Assembly (NCBI RefSeq): GCF_004362015.1
Contig: NZ_SNWW01000003.1
Span: 1-64,000, forward strand
From: Flavobacterium chryseum
GTDB taxonomy: Bacteria > Bacteroidota > Bacteroidia > Flavobacteriales > Flavobacteriaceae
Direction: 5' to 3'
DNA: 64,000 nucleotides
Shown here: in pieces, positions 16,591 to 26,327 of the stretch
How the letters are laid out: each line of letters begins with the position of its first letter
Position numbering within the stretch: the stretch's first letter is position 1
The notes under the pieces: model-generated
What the model was told of the DNA's origin: nothing
Database searches by the model: none
Seen by the model: only the letters and a program-made list of their open reading frames with translations
Made by a program: the position numbers and the translations under genes

Positions 16591-19107
16591 TTATTTCTTT
16601 TTAGCAGCTGTTTTTTTAGCTGGAGCTTTCTTAGCTGTTGTTGCTTTTTTCGCTGGTGTCTTTTTTGCCGGTGTTTTTTTGGCAATCATTTCCTGAACTT
16701 CAGCCAATGTCAGTTTTGTTGCATCAACATCTTTACTTAATTCAATTTTGATTTTACCTTTAGTAATAACCGAGCGTCCCCAACGTGCTTTTTCAACCAA
16801 AATTCCTTCTTCTTCCCAATTGTGAAGAACTTTATCTATATTTTTCTGTAATTTATCTTCAATTAGTTCTTCAACTTCTTGTTGTGATAAATTATCAAAA
16901 TTGTATTTTTTACTTACATTGATAAAAATACTGTTCCATTTTATGAATGGACCAAAACGTCCCACACCTTTTTGAACAGCTTCTCCTTTATATACTGCGA
17001 TTGGCGCATCAGCCAATGCTTTTTCATCAATTAATTCCTGAGCTCTTTCTTTAGAAACTCCAAGTGGATCTTCTCCTCTTGGTAATGAAATAAAAACACT
17101 TCCGTGACGCACATAAGGACCATAACGACCATTACTTACTTCTACTTCTTCTCCTTTATAATCACCTAAACTTTTTGGAAGTAAGAATAAATTTAAAGCG
17201 TCTTCAAGTGTAATGTTTCCGATATTTTGATCTGACATTAAACTCGCAAACTTTTTATCTTCATCATCTGCTTCTCCAATTTGAGCCATTGGTCCAAATT
17301 TTCCTAAACGAACAGAAACTTGTCTTCCATCAGCATCTTTACCAAGAATTCTTTCTCCGCTCTCACGTTCTGCATTAGCTTCAACCTCTTTTACATTAGG
17401 ATGAAATTTATTGTAGAATTCCTGCATCATTACTGCCCAGTCAATATTTCCTTCAGCAATTTCATCAAAATCCTGCTCTACTTTTGCAGTAAAGTTATAA
17501 TCCAGAATGTTTCCGAAGTTTTTTACTAAGAAATCTGTAACGATAGTTCCAATATCTGTTGGCACTAATTTACCTTTATCAGAACCTGTGTTTTCCTTCA
17601 ATAGCTTCTCACCTACTTTACCTGTTTGCAAAGTAAGTTGTGTATAATTACGTTCCTGACCTTCAAGGGTTCCTTTTTCAACATAATTTCTGTTGATAAT
17701 AGTAGAAATGGTTGGTGCATACGTAGACGGACGGCCAATTCCTAATTCTTCTAATTTCTTCACCAAAGATGCTTCTGTATAACGAGCCGGCGGTCTTGAA
17801 TATCGTTCTGTAGCTGTAATATAGTTGTTAACTAATTTTTCATTTACTTTTAAGGCAGGCAACATTCCTTCTTGTTCTTCCTCGTCATCATCATGTCCTT
17901 CAAGATATACTTTTAGGAAACCTTCAAAAAGTAAAACTTCTCCTGAAGCTGTAAAAATTTCACCGTGATTATTCGCTTCAATTTTTACATTCGTTCTTTC
18001 TAATTGTGCATCACTCATTTGCGATGCCAATGTTCTTTTCCAGATCAAATCATACAAACGAGCCTGATCACGATCGATATTTACCGTGTGACGCGACATA
18101 TCAGTCGGGCGAATTGCTTCGTGTGCTTCCTGTGCTCCTTTGCTTTTATTGGCAAAAGTTCTTGGCTTAGAAAACTCTTTCCCGTATGATTTTATGATTT
18201 CAGCTTCAGCAGCATCCATTGCATCTTTAGAAAGGTTTACACTATCAGTTCTCATATATGTAATAAGTCCTGCCTCGTATAAACGTTGTGCTAATTGCAT
18301 TGTGATTCCAACTGGTAAATACAATTTTCTCGCTGCTTCTTGTTGCAGTGTAGAAGTTGTAAATGGTGCTGTTGGAGATTTTTTGGTAGGTTTAGTTTCT
18401 AAATCTGCTACCTTATATTGTGAACCGATGTTTTGTTTTAAGAAATCTTCGGCTTCTTTTTTAGTATTGAAATTTTTTGGCAATTTTGCTTTAAAAGCTT
18501 TTCCGGCTTCGTTTACAAACTCTGCAACAACAGAATAAGTTGCCACAGCATTGAAATTTTGAATTTCACGTTCTCTTTCTACAATCAAACGAACTGAAAC
18601 TGATTGTACACGACCTGCAGAAAGTCCTCCTTTAATTTTTCTCCATAACACCGGAGATAATTCGTAACCTACCAAACGGTCTAAAACACGACGCGCTTGT
18701 TGTGCATTAACTAAATTATAATCAATTTCTCTTGGATTTTCGATTGCTTTAAGAATCGCTGACTTGGTAATTTCGTGGAAAACAATTCGTTTGGTTTTTT
18801 TAATATCAAGTTTTAATTCTTCCGCCAGGTGCCATGAAATAGCTTCACCCTCGCGGTCCTCATCACTTGCCAACCAAACCATTTCGGCATTTTTAGATAG
18901 TGTTTTTAATTTACTTACTAAAGCTTTTTTATCTGGAGAAACTTCATATTTAGGTTTAAATCCATTCTCAACATCTACTCCTATCTCTTTTGACGGTAAA
19001 TCGGCTATGTGGCCATAACTAGACTCAACCTGAAAATCACTTCCTAGAAATTTCTCTATCGTTTTCGCCTTTGCAGGTGATTCCACTATTACTAAATTCT
19101 TTGCCAT
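16591..19107 (-). CDS. topA: DNA topoisomerase I
   Basis: An 838-residue type IA topoisomerase, which relaxes negative supercoils by nicking one strand. The Toprim domain is at residues 1-115 (VIVESPAKAKTIEKFLG, then SDEDREGEA at 81-89, holding the acidic residues). The active-site tyrosine is Y284 in GLITYMRTDSVNLS. The C-terminus lacks zinc-finger cysteines and instead has repeated topo C-terminal beta domains and a basic tail of AKKTPAKK-type repeats (last 35 residues), usual in Bacteroidota. The ATG at 19107 (MAKNLVIVES) was chosen over a TTG at 19128. Confidence 0.97.
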   Translation of the reverse strand: MAKNLVIVESPAKAKTIEKFLGSDFQVESSYGHIADLPSKEIGVDVENGFKPKYEVSPDKKALVSKLKTLSKNAEMVWLASDEDREGEAISWHLAEELKLDIKKTKRIVFHEITKSAILKAIENPREIDYNLVNAQQARRVLDRLVGYELSPVLWRKIKGGLSAGRVQSVSVRLIVEREREIQNFNAVATYSVVAEFVNEAGKAFKAKLPKNFNTKKEAEDFLKQNIGSQYKVADLETKPTKKSPTAPFTTSTLQQEAARKLYLPVGITMQLAQRLYEAGLITYMRTDSVNLSKDAMDAAEAEIIKSYGKEFSKPRTFANKSKGAQEAHEAIRPTDMSRHTVNIDRDQARLYDLIWKRTLASQMSDAQLERTNVKIEANNHGEIFTASGEVLLFEGFLKVYLEGHDDDEEEQEGMLPALKVNEKLVNNYITATERYSRPPARYTEASLVKKLEELGIGRPSTYAPTISTIINRNYVEKGTLEGQERNYTQLTLQTGKVGEKLLKENTGSDKGKLVPTDIGTIVTDFLVKNFGNILDYNFTAKVEQDFDEIAEGNIDWAVMMQEFYNKFHPNVKEVEANAERESGERILGKDADGRQVSVRLGKFGPMAQIGEADDEDKKFASLMSDQNIGNITLEDALNLFLLPKSLGDYKGEEVEVSNGRYGPYVRHGSVFISLPRGEDPLGVSKERAQELIDEKALADAPIAVYKGEAVQKGVGRFGPFIKWNSIFINVSKKYNFDNLSQQEVEELIEDKLQKNIDKVLHNWEEEGILVEKARWGRSVITKGKIKIELSKDVDATKLTLAEVQEMIAKKTPAKKTPAKKATTAKKAPAKKTAAKKK

Positions 19108-19236
19108 TGCTCTATTTTTCTGCAACAAAAGTATCTATTTTTTTTAAATATCAACCTTGATAACGCATTTTTGAGTTATTTTAATATTATGTTTCTAAAA
19201 ATTGCAGATTTATCTGTAATCTGATCTATTATATAT

Positions 19237-19278
19237 ATAGGTATAATTTTTAATGATTTAATGGCCTATTATACCTAT
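19237..19278. promoter_or_regulatory. 11-bp perfect inverted repeat, function unknown
   Basis: ATAGGTATAAT at 19237-19247 and ATTATACCTAT at 19268-19278 are exact reverse complements separated by 20 bases. It lies in the 360-base gap between topA and the DUF6150 gene, which contains no other feature. It lacks a T-run, so it is a better candidate for a protein-binding site or an mRNA leader hairpin than for a terminator. Confidence 0.4.
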
Positions 19279-19467
19279 TAGTATTATAAAGCAAACCTAG
19301 AATTATACTTACAGTATTTATCCTTAGACACTTCAACTTTGAAAAACTGAACGTAAACTCACTTTAACATTAAATTCGTAATTCCTCAATTACGAGAAAA
19401 TCTTATATTTGGTTTTACAAAAAACAATCTGCTTTATTTTCAGGAAAATTTTAAAAATGTAATATTT

Positions 19468-19842
19468 ATGAAAAACACCTTCAATAAATTCCCAATTTTA
19501 AAAGTTCAAATTAGTAAACTCTATTTTTTAGCCATTATTGCTTTTACTTTTTCGGCAAAAGCTCAAAAAGTATATTCTGCTCAATATGCAAATCAAGCGG
19601 ACGTAAAAGTTTTTATAACAGAATATGCTAATATTGCGGACCTAAAAGTCTATCGGGTAGGTCATAGCAATCAGGCTGGAAAAAATAACGGGAATTGGTT
19701 TTTTACAGAATATGAAAACCAAGCCGAGAAAAAAATATTTTTTACTCAATACGAAAATCAGGCTGACCTTAAAATATTTTACGTCGAGTATGCAAATCAG
19801 GCGGGTTGGAATGACGATTCGAAAAAGAAGTTTTTTGAATAA
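19468..19842 (+). CDS. DUF6150-type secreted repeat protein
   Basis: A 124-residue exported protein. After a long signal peptide (cleavage after SAKAQ, about residue 33) it consists of six tandem 13-16-residue units with consensus K-(V/I)-(Y/F)-x-x-x-Y-x-N-Q-A-D-x-K, for example KVYSAQYANQADV, IFFTQYENQADLK and IFYVEYANQAGWN. This is the pattern of the DUF6150 family of unknown function. The stretch is beta-rich and acidic/aromatic, and may form a small beta sheet or solenoid. It is monocistronic and precedes miaB, which has its own promoter. Confidence 0.75.
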   Translation: MKNTFNKFPILKVQISKLYFLAIIAFTFSAKAQKVYSAQYANQADVKVFITEYANIADLKVYRVGHSNQAGKNNGNWFFTEYENQAEKKIFFTQYENQADLKIFYVEYANQAGWNDDSKKKFFE

Positions 19843-19927
19843 CCCAGTGGTAATCTGATTTCTAAAAATCTGTGCTTACTCATCTATCAACATTTCTGAA
19901 AACATTGTTAATTCTTTGTCTGACATC

Positions 19928-19959
19928 TTGTCATATTTATACCTTTTGCGTTATCTTTG
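19928..19959 (+). promoter_or_regulatory. Bacteroidota-type promoter of miaB
   Basis: TTG at 19928-19930 and TATCTTTG at 19952-19959 are separated by 21 bases, matching the Bacteroidota consensus (-33 TTG, -7 TAnnTTTG). The predicted transcription start is about 19966, only some 10 bases before the miaB ATG. Confidence 0.65.
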
Positions 19960-19976
19960 TACTTTGAAATTATACA

Positions 19977-21422
19977 ATGGAAAAGATTATTGAAGAAAGC
20001 AAACAGGGCGAAAGTCTTGTTTTAGAAAATAAACCTGAGAATACAAAAAAGCTTTTTATTGAAAGTTACGGTTGTGCGATGAATTTTTCGGACAGTGAAG
20101 TCGTAGCTTCCATTTTATCAATAAACGGATATAATACTACACAAACCCTTGAAGAAGCCGACTTAGTTCTGGTAAATACCTGCTCGATTCGAGATAAGGC
20201 AGAACAGACTATTCGTAAACGTCTGGAAAAATATAATGCAGTAAAACGTATTAACCCGAAAATGAAAGTGGGCGTTTTGGGCTGTATGGCCGAGCGTTTG
20301 AAAAGTCAGTTTTTGGAGGAAGAAAAAATAGTCGATCTTGTTGTTGGTCCTGATGCTTACAAAGATCTGCCGAATTTATTAGCAGAAGTCGAAGAAGGCC
20401 GTGACGCCATAAATGTAATTTTATCGAAAGAGGAAACATACGGAGATATTTCGCCGGTTCGTTTGATGAGCAACGGAATTACGGCTTTGGTTTCGATCAC
20501 GCGTGGTTGCGATAATATGTGTACGTTTTGCGTTGTGCCTTTTACACGCGGACGCGAACGCAGCCGTGAACCGCAAAGTATCATGAAGGAAATTCAGGAT
20601 TTATGGGACAAAGGCTTTAAGGAAATTACTCTTTTAGGTCAAAACGTTGACAGTTACCTTTGGTACGGCGGCGGTTTGAAAAAAGATTTTGTAAGCGCTT
20701 CTGAAATGCAAAAAGCGACTGCAGTAGATTTTGATCAATTGCTTGAAATGGTTGCCGTTGGTTTCCCAAAAATGCGTATTCGTTTTTCGACTTCAAATCC
20801 TCAGGATATGCACGAAAGTATTTTACACGTTATTGCAAAATATCCAAATATCTGCAAGCATATTCACTTACCTGTTCAATCTGGAAGTGATCGAATTTTA
20901 AAAGAAATGAATCGCTTGCACACTCGTGAAGAATATATGACTTTGATTGATAAAATCAGGGCTATTATTCCGAATGCGTCGATTTCGCAGGATATGATCG
21001 CCGGTTTCCCAACAGAAACAGAACAAGATCATCAAGATACTATGAGTTTAATGGAATATGTAAAATATAATTTCGGTTATATGTATTCGTATTCTGAACG
21101 CCCTGGAACTTTGGCCGGAAGAAAAATGGAAGACGATGTTGCCGAAGAAACCAAAGCGAGAAGATTGCAGGAAATTGTCGACTTACAACAAAAGCATGCC
21201 TGGTTTAGAAGCGAAGAATTCGTTGGACAAGTTGTGGAGGTTTTAGTCGAAAAAGTGTCTAAAAAATCAACCGAAGAATTTTCAGGAAGAAATTCTCAAA
21301 GTATTACGGTTGTTTTTCCAAAAGAGAATTATAAAATTGGAGATTTCGTTAACGTAAAAATCACTAGCTGTACCAGCGGAACTTTGAAAGGTGAAGCGGT
21401 TGGGTATTCTGAAATGAATTAA
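19977..21422 (+). CDS. miaB: tRNA-2-methylthio-N6-dimethylallyladenosine synthase MiaB
   Basis: A 481-residue radical-SAM methylthiotransferase that adds a methylthio group to i6A37 of tRNAs reading UNN codons. N-terminal UPF0004 domain: cysteines C33 (SYGCAMNFSDSE), C69 (VNTCSIRDKAE) and C103 (LGCMAERL) bind one iron-sulfur cluster. Radical-SAM motif CxxxCxxC at C178, C182 and C185 (RGCDNMCTFC). C-terminal TRAM domain in the last 65 residues. The ATG at 19977 directly follows a consensus promoter. Confidence 0.97.
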   Translation: MEKIIEESKQGESLVLENKPENTKKLFIESYGCAMNFSDSEVVASILSINGYNTTQTLEEADLVLVNTCSIRDKAEQTIRKRLEKYNAVKRINPKMKVGVLGCMAERLKSQFLEEEKIVDLVVGPDAYKDLPNLLAEVEEGRDAINVILSKEETYGDISPVRLMSNGITALVSITRGCDNMCTFCVVPFTRGRERSREPQSIMKEIQDLWDKGFKEITLLGQNVDSYLWYGGGLKKDFVSASEMQKATAVDFDQLLEMVAVGFPKMRIRFSTSNPQDMHESILHVIAKYPNICKHIHLPVQSGSDRILKEMNRLHTREEYMTLIDKIRAIIPNASISQDMIAGFPTETEQDHQDTMSLMEYVKYNFGYMYSYSERPGTLAGRKMEDDVAEETKARRLQEIVDLQQKHAWFRSEEFVGQVVEVLVEKVSKKSTEEFSGRNSQSITVVFPKENYKIGDFVNVKITSCTSGTLKGEAVGYSEMN

Positions 21423-21499
21423 GAAAATATTTCAAGTTTTCTTTGTAACTTGAAACTTTAAAGACATATACATAACAGTTTATTCCTATAATATTTACT

Positions 21500-22459
21500 A
21501 TGAAAAAAATCATTATTATATTACTCTCATTATTTATTCTATCATGCTCAAATGATAACAATTCAGCTACTGAGTCTGAGAATGTAGAAGGAACTATATT
21601 GAAAAGTTACAAAGAAGACAGTCCTAATGGAAATATACATTTATTTGAAAATGAAGGTAGTAGATATGATAAAATAGTGTTTCCATCAGGAGAAATACTT
21701 ATAAAATTCACTTACGACTCAAATAACAAAATGACAAAAATAACTGTGAGTCCTGATAGTTCCCCTGTTATAACTACTTTTACCTATAATGATAGTGGTC
21801 AAATTATTAAAATGGAAAAGGACACCAGAAATACCGGCACCGCAGGAAAACTTTTTGTCTGGTTATTCTCTTACAGTAATAATGTTGTGACTGGTGAATT
21901 AGTTTCTGACCAAGATCCAAACTTTAATCATGTCAAAGTTCAATATACTTTTAATAATGACGGATTACTTATTTCTAAACATGATTATGTTGATTATCCT
22001 GCTAAAGAAAATAGACCAATAAGAACAAACTCTTATCTTTCTTTGAAATATGATCAAAATAAAAACGTTGTTTTAATGAAAGTAACTGAAGATGGAACTC
22101 ATGATTTGCCGGACAGTCCAACAAATGTATATACATATTCAATTACTTATGAATATGATAATAAAATTAATCCTGTGCATCAGATTTATATGAATCACTA
22201 TATGAATTATATTTTAAGTAATGATTATCCATTTAATGTAGAAAGAGGCAGTTTTCAAGATAGAGTTACAGGAACAGGAACAAATAATTTAATAAAAACT
22301 ACTTATCCAGAAGGCCAATATGGTGGAATACCTGTAGACAATGTTTATAAAAACATTTACAGTTATCAGTTAAACAACCTACCTATTAAAATGTCAAGAG
22401 TTTCAACTGCTGACAATAAAGAGTATGGTAGTCTGATTTATAATTATTCAGCCAAATAA
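21500..22459 (+). CDS. Hypothetical lipoprotein with YD-repeat-like character
   Basis: A 319-residue exported lipoprotein; the signal MKKIIIILLSLFILSCSNDNN ends in a lipobox with cysteine 16. The body has tyrosine- and asparagine-rich motifs of the type F-T-Y-D-S-N-N-K-M-T-K-I and F-T-Y-N-D-S-G-Q-I-I-K-M, which resemble short YD/RHS-like repeats found in many Bacteroidota lipoproteins. No catalytic motif was seen. It lies 78 bases downstream of miaB with no terminator between them, and 21 bases before the sigma-54 activator gene. Confidence 0.6.
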   Translation: MKKIIIILLSLFILSCSNDNNSATESENVEGTILKSYKEDSPNGNIHLFENEGSRYDKIVFPSGEILIKFTYDSNNKMTKITVSPDSSPVITTFTYNDSGQIIKMEKDTRNTGTAGKLFVWLFSYSNNVVTGELVSDQDPNFNHVKVQYTFNNDGLLISKHDYVDYPAKENRPIRTNSYLSLKYDQNKNVVLMKVTEDGTHDLPDSPTNVYTYSITYEYDNKINPVHQIYMNHYMNYILSNDYPFNVERGSFQDRVTGTGTNNLIKTTYPEGQYGGIPVDNVYKNIYSYQLNNLPIKMSRVSTADNKEYGSLIYNYSAK

Positions 22460-22479
22460 AAACTTGAAACAAAAAATAC

Positions 22480-23736
22480 ATGGAAACAGTTCAAGCAATA
22501 AAACAACGATTTGAGATTATTGGAAATGATCCAAAATTAAATCGCGCCATTGAAAAAGCCATTCAGGTTGCGCCTACTGATATTTCGGTAATGGTAACTG
22601 GAGAAAGTGGAGTTGGTAAAGAGAATATTCCGAGAATAATACATTCGCTTTCGCACAGAAAGCATGGAAAATATATTGCTGTAAACTGTGGAGCAATTCC
22701 GGAAGGAACAATTGACAGTGAACTTTTTGGACACGAAAAAGGCGCTTTTACAGGTGCAACAAGCACACGTGAAGGTTATTTTGAAGTGGCTGACGGAGGA
22801 ACAATTTTCCTTGATGAAGTTGGTGAATTGCCATTGACAACTCAGGTTCGTTTACTTCGTGTTTTAGAAAACGGAGAATTTATAAAAGTAGGTTCATCTC
22901 AGGTTCAAAAAACAAATGTTCGAATTGTGGCGGCTACGAATGTTAATTTATTCAATGCCATCGAAAAAGGGAAATTCCGTGAAGATTTATACTATCGTTT
23001 AACTACTGTCGAAATCACATTACCGCCTTTGCGTGAACGAAACGAAGACATTCATTTATTGTTTAGAAAATTTGTTGCTGATTTTGCGCATAAATACAAA
23101 ATGCCGCCGTTAAAGTTAGATGATGATGCGGTTCAGCTTTTACAAAAATTCAGATGGAACGGAAACATTCGTCAGTTGCGAAATGTTGCTGAACAAATTT
23201 CGGTTTTAGAAACCAATCGCGATATTACACTTGCCACTTTACGATCGTATTTACCAACCGAAGGAAGCAATTTGCCATCTGTAATTAGCGATAAGAAAAA
23301 AGAAAGTGATTTTAGTACGGAAAGAGATATTTTGTATAAAGTCCTTTTTGATATGAAAAGTGATTTGAACGACTTGAAAAAACTTACTTTAGAGTTAATG
23401 AAAAATGGAAGTTCGAAAGTGCAGGATATTAATCCGAATTTAATTCAGAAAATATACGGTTCACAAGAAAATGACAGCGAAATAGATTTTGAAGAAGAAC
23501 CAAGAACTGCTGTTATAACGCCTGCAACGCGCGAAGATAATTACCAGATACAAGACGACAATTATTTGTTTGCCGAGACGATTGAAGAGGAAGAAATTTT
23601 ACGTTTAGAACAAAAAGAAATCGAAATGATCAAAAAATCATTAGAAAAAAACAAAGGAAAACGAAAAGCTGCTGCTGACGAATTAGGTATTTCTGAAAGA
23701 ACTTTATACCGCAAGATTAAACAATTCGATTTGTAG
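22480..23736 (+). CDS. Sigma-54 interaction-domain regulator without receiver domain
   Basis: A 418-residue bacterial enhancer-binding protein. The AAA+ domain begins at residue 10: Walker A GESGVGKE (41-48), the sigma-54 contact loop GAFTGA (88-93) and Walker B GTIFLDE (107-113). A DNA-binding Fis-type helix-turn-helix occupies the last 40 residues (KGKRKAAADELGISERTLYR). There is no N-terminal receiver or PAS domain, so it is either constitutive or controlled by partner binding. A Glu-rich linker (residues 270-375) separates the two domains. It lies in the miaB-groEL gene series, so it may control sigma-54 promoters of envelope or stress genes. Confidence 0.92.
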   Translation: METVQAIKQRFEIIGNDPKLNRAIEKAIQVAPTDISVMVTGESGVGKENIPRIIHSLSHRKHGKYIAVNCGAIPEGTIDSELFGHEKGAFTGATSTREGYFEVADGGTIFLDEVGELPLTTQVRLLRVLENGEFIKVGSSQVQKTNVRIVAATNVNLFNAIEKGKFREDLYYRLTTVEITLPPLRERNEDIHLLFRKFVADFAHKYKMPPLKLDDDAVQLLQKFRWNGNIRQLRNVAEQISVLETNRDITLATLRSYLPTEGSNLPSVISDKKKESDFSTERDILYKVLFDMKSDLNDLKKLTLELMKNGSSKVQDINPNLIQKIYGSQENDSEIDFEEEPRTAVITPATREDNYQIQDDNYLFAETIEEEEILRLEQKEIEMIKKSLEKNKGKRKAAADELGISERTLYRKIKQFDL

Positions 23737-23837
23737 TTTTTCCATAAAAGACACTAAGACCCAAAAAGTTTTAAACGAAAATGAATATCTTTGATCCGAG
23801 CGTCAGCGAACTGGCGAAGCAATTCTTAAAATAAAAA

Positions 23838-24344
23838 ATGAAAAACTTAAAATATATCTTAATCCTGTTGATAGCTACAACTTTTAGCGGTTGCGGATTT
23901 TATAACTTTACAGGATCAACCGGAAAAATCGATGCTAAAACTTTTCAGGTAAACTTCTTTCAGAATAATGCTGATTTGATAGAACCTGGAATCGACAGAG
24001 ATTTTACTCTGGCTCTACAGGATTTAATTCAAAATCAAACCAACTTAAACTTAGTAAGCAGCGGTGGCGATTTGACGTATGAAGGAGAAATTGTAGATTA
24101 CAGAACAACTCCAATGACTGCAACAGCAGATCAGCAAGCCGCTCAAAACCGTTTGACAATCAGGATAAATGTTCGATTTATCAATAAAAAGAAAGAAACG
24201 GATGATTTTGAAAAAACATTCGAATTCTACAAAGATTATCCCGGAACACAACAACTTGTTGGTTCATCTTTAAACGCTGCCATCAAAGAAATTTATGACC
24301 GAATTACTCAGGATATCTTCAACGAGTCATTGGCAAAATGGTAA
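23838..24344 (+). CDS. lptE: LptE-family lipopolysaccharide-assembly lipoprotein
   Basis: A 168-residue lipoprotein (lipobox FSGC, cysteine 19). The pattern FYNFTGSTGKIDAKTFQVNFFQNNA and the C-terminal GSSLNAAIKEIYDRITQDIFNESL match the Bacteroidota LptE family, which plugs the LptD barrel and helps deliver LPS to the outer surface. It precedes the TPR gene and secG; the series fits envelope biogenesis. The symbol is the family name, not proof of orthology to E. coli LptE. Confidence 0.82.
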   Translation: MKNLKYILILLIATTFSGCGFYNFTGSTGKIDAKTFQVNFFQNNADLIEPGIDRDFTLALQDLIQNQTNLNLVSSGGDLTYEGEIVDYRTTPMTATADQQAAQNRLTIRINVRFINKKKETDDFEKTFEFYKDYPGTQQLVGSSLNAAIKEIYDRITQDIFNESLAKW

Positions 24345-24403
24345 TTTTGGTTTAATTGTTAAATCGTTTATTCGTTGAATCGATAAATAGTTTAACAAAT
24401 CAA

Positions 24404-24460
24404 TTCGATTAAACAAATAGACAAATCCACGATTAAACAACAAAATCGATTAAACAATAA
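24404..24460 (+). repeat. Short CGATTAAACAA repeats in an mRNA leader
   Basis: The 11-base unit CGATTAAACAA occurs three times (at about 24408, 24431 and 24448) with slight variation in spacing, just upstream of the TPR gene at 24465. They may be slippage products or regulatory in the leader. Low-complexity composition makes either possible. Confidence 0.35.
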
Positions 24461-24464
24461 AAAA

Positions 24465-26324
24465 ATGAATGTTACTGATTATACATACCTAATAAACAAA
24501 CCCGATGCTATTACAGAAAAGCAAACGGAAGCATTAGGCAATGTTTTGATTGAATTTCCGTATTTTCAAAGTGCACGAGCATTACGATTAAAAGGACTTT
24601 ATAATCAAAATAGTTTTAAGTATAATTATGCTTTAAAAGTTACTGCGGCTCATACAACAGATCGTTCTGTTTTATTTGATTTTATTACTTCAGAATCTTT
24701 TACTTCCATTCAAAACGAATTTTACAATAGAAAACTTCGTGATCTTTTAAATATTAATGTTTTAGACAGTGAAATTGTTTCAGTTGAAGAAACCAAGAAA
24801 ATTCCGGAAGCCAAAATTGATCCGCTTGAACAATCTATTTTAACTTCTATCAGACAGGCTACGTTACCAGTTTATGAAGAACCGGTAAAAGTTGAGGAAG
24901 AATATATTGAATCTGCTACAGAAGAAACTATTTCAAATCCTATCGAAGAAACAACATTGGCTGACTTTGAAGAAGTGACAGAAACTGAAGAGAAACCTGT
25001 TGATCATATTATTGAAGAAACTATTTCAGCTCCTGCTGAAGAAACACCATCAGTTGTTTTTGAAGAAGCAATTAAAACAGAAGACGCACCTATTATTATA
25101 GAGCCAACTGAAACTTCTGTTGAAGAAACAATCGTTCCTTTTGAAGAAGATATAAAAACAGAAGAGCAACCAATTGAGACTATAAAAGAAGAAGTTATTA
25201 TAGCTCCTGTCAAAGAAAGAATAACATTTTTTGATGAAGTAGTAACCGATGAAATAGAAGAAGATCCTATTATTGAGAAATCTGTTTCAACCTCTATTGT
25301 AGAAACTACACCAAGTATTGAAGAAGAGAAAAAATTCAGAGAAATTCGAATTGATCCTATTGAAGAATCTATATATAACTCTATAAAAGAATCTACAACA
25401 GTTGTTTTTGAGGAGTCAAAACCTTCGGAAACAAGTATTGTTGAAGAACCAAAATTTATAGAAGAACTACCTAAAGAAGTTGCAACAGTTGTTTTTGAAG
25501 AAGTAAAAACAATTGAGGAAGAATCTAATGAAGTTTCTCCCGTTGTTTTGGAGCAACCACAAACAATTGAAGAAGATTCTAAAGAAATTATTACTGTTAT
25601 TCTTGAAGAACCGACATTTGTAGAAGAAACTCAGGAAGCCGCGAATGTAATTTCTGAACCAGTAAAAATTACAGAAGAGGATCCTATTGAACCTGCAACA
25701 GTTTTTGTTGAAGAACAAAAAGTAATTGAAGAACCAAAAGAAATTCAATTAGAAGAAACTGTAAAAAATGCTGAGGAAAATCTGGAAATAGGCAAACCTT
25801 TAGATTTTTCAGTAAACGAAAAACATTCATTTCAGGAATGGCTGCAACTGGCAAGACCGGAACCAATTGATAGAACTAACGAAGTTACTCCAGTAATTGA
25901 AAAGGTAGAAGCAATTAAGAAAATCGAAGATGTTACAGAAATAAAACAAATCGAGCAAACACCTGAACCTGTTATCGAGAATGTTGTCGAAGAAAAAATA
26001 GTTATTGAAACAGAAGTAGCTGAAGAAGACGAAAAAAAGAAAAAGGCAGAACTGATCAATAAGTTTATAAAAACTAATCCTAAAATTCCGCCAGTTAAAG
26101 CAACAGCAACAACGCTGCCTCCTATTCAATTTGACATTAATCAGGAAGATAATTCTTACTTAATGACAGAGACTTTGGCAAGAGTATATCTGGAGCAAAA
26201 AAAATATACAAAAGCAATACAAGCATATGAAATATTAATTTTGAAATATCCAGAAAAAATTAGTTTCTTTGCAGACCGTATTTCGGATATAAAGATTTTA
26301 CAACAAAATAACAATAATAAGTAA
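24465..26324 (+). CDS. Glu-rich TPR protein, function unknown
   Basis: A 619-residue acidic protein of unrecognised family with three parts. Residues 1-95 are a helical domain (starts MNVTDYTYLINKPDAITEKQ). Residues 100-510 are a long low-complexity stretch of E, T, P, I and V, repeating patterns such as VVFEE, EEPKFIEE and IEESIY, likely disordered and extended. The last 70 residues are a canonical TPR helix pair (ETLARVYLEQKKYTKAIQAY). No signal peptide was seen. It lies between lptE and secG, with secG starting four bases after its stop. The context suggests an envelope role, but no function can be assigned. Antisense ORFs over this gene are artefacts of its composition. Confidence 0.75.
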   Translation: MNVTDYTYLINKPDAITEKQTEALGNVLIEFPYFQSARALRLKGLYNQNSFKYNYALKVTAAHTTDRSVLFDFITSESFTSIQNEFYNRKLRDLLNINVLDSEIVSVEETKKIPEAKIDPLEQSILTSIRQATLPVYEEPVKVEEEYIESATEETISNPIEETTLADFEEVTETEEKPVDHIIEETISAPAEETPSVVFEEAIKTEDAPIIIEPTETSVEETIVPFEEDIKTEEQPIETIKEEVIIAPVKERITFFDEVVTDEIEEDPIIEKSVSTSIVETTPSIEEEKKFREIRIDPIEESIYNSIKESTTVVFEESKPSETSIVEEPKFIEELPKEVATVVFEEVKTIEEESNEVSPVVLEQPQTIEEDSKEIITVILEEPTFVEETQEAANVISEPVKITEEDPIEPATVFVEEQKVIEEPKEIQLEETVKNAEENLEIGKPLDFSVNEKHSFQEWLQLARPEPIDRTNEVTPVIEKVEAIKKIEDVTEIKQIEQTPEPVIENVVEEKIVIETEVAEEDEKKKKAELINKFIKTNPKIPPVKATATTLPPIQFDINQEDNSYLMTETLARVYLEQKKYTKAIQAYEILILKYPEKISFFADRISDIKILQQNNNNK

Positions 26325-26327
26325 GCA

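Noticed and set aside
16505..19018. Antisense frames over topA (63-132 codons)
   Set aside because: They mirror the coding strand of a well-conserved gene, have no promoter, and their products are low-complexity.
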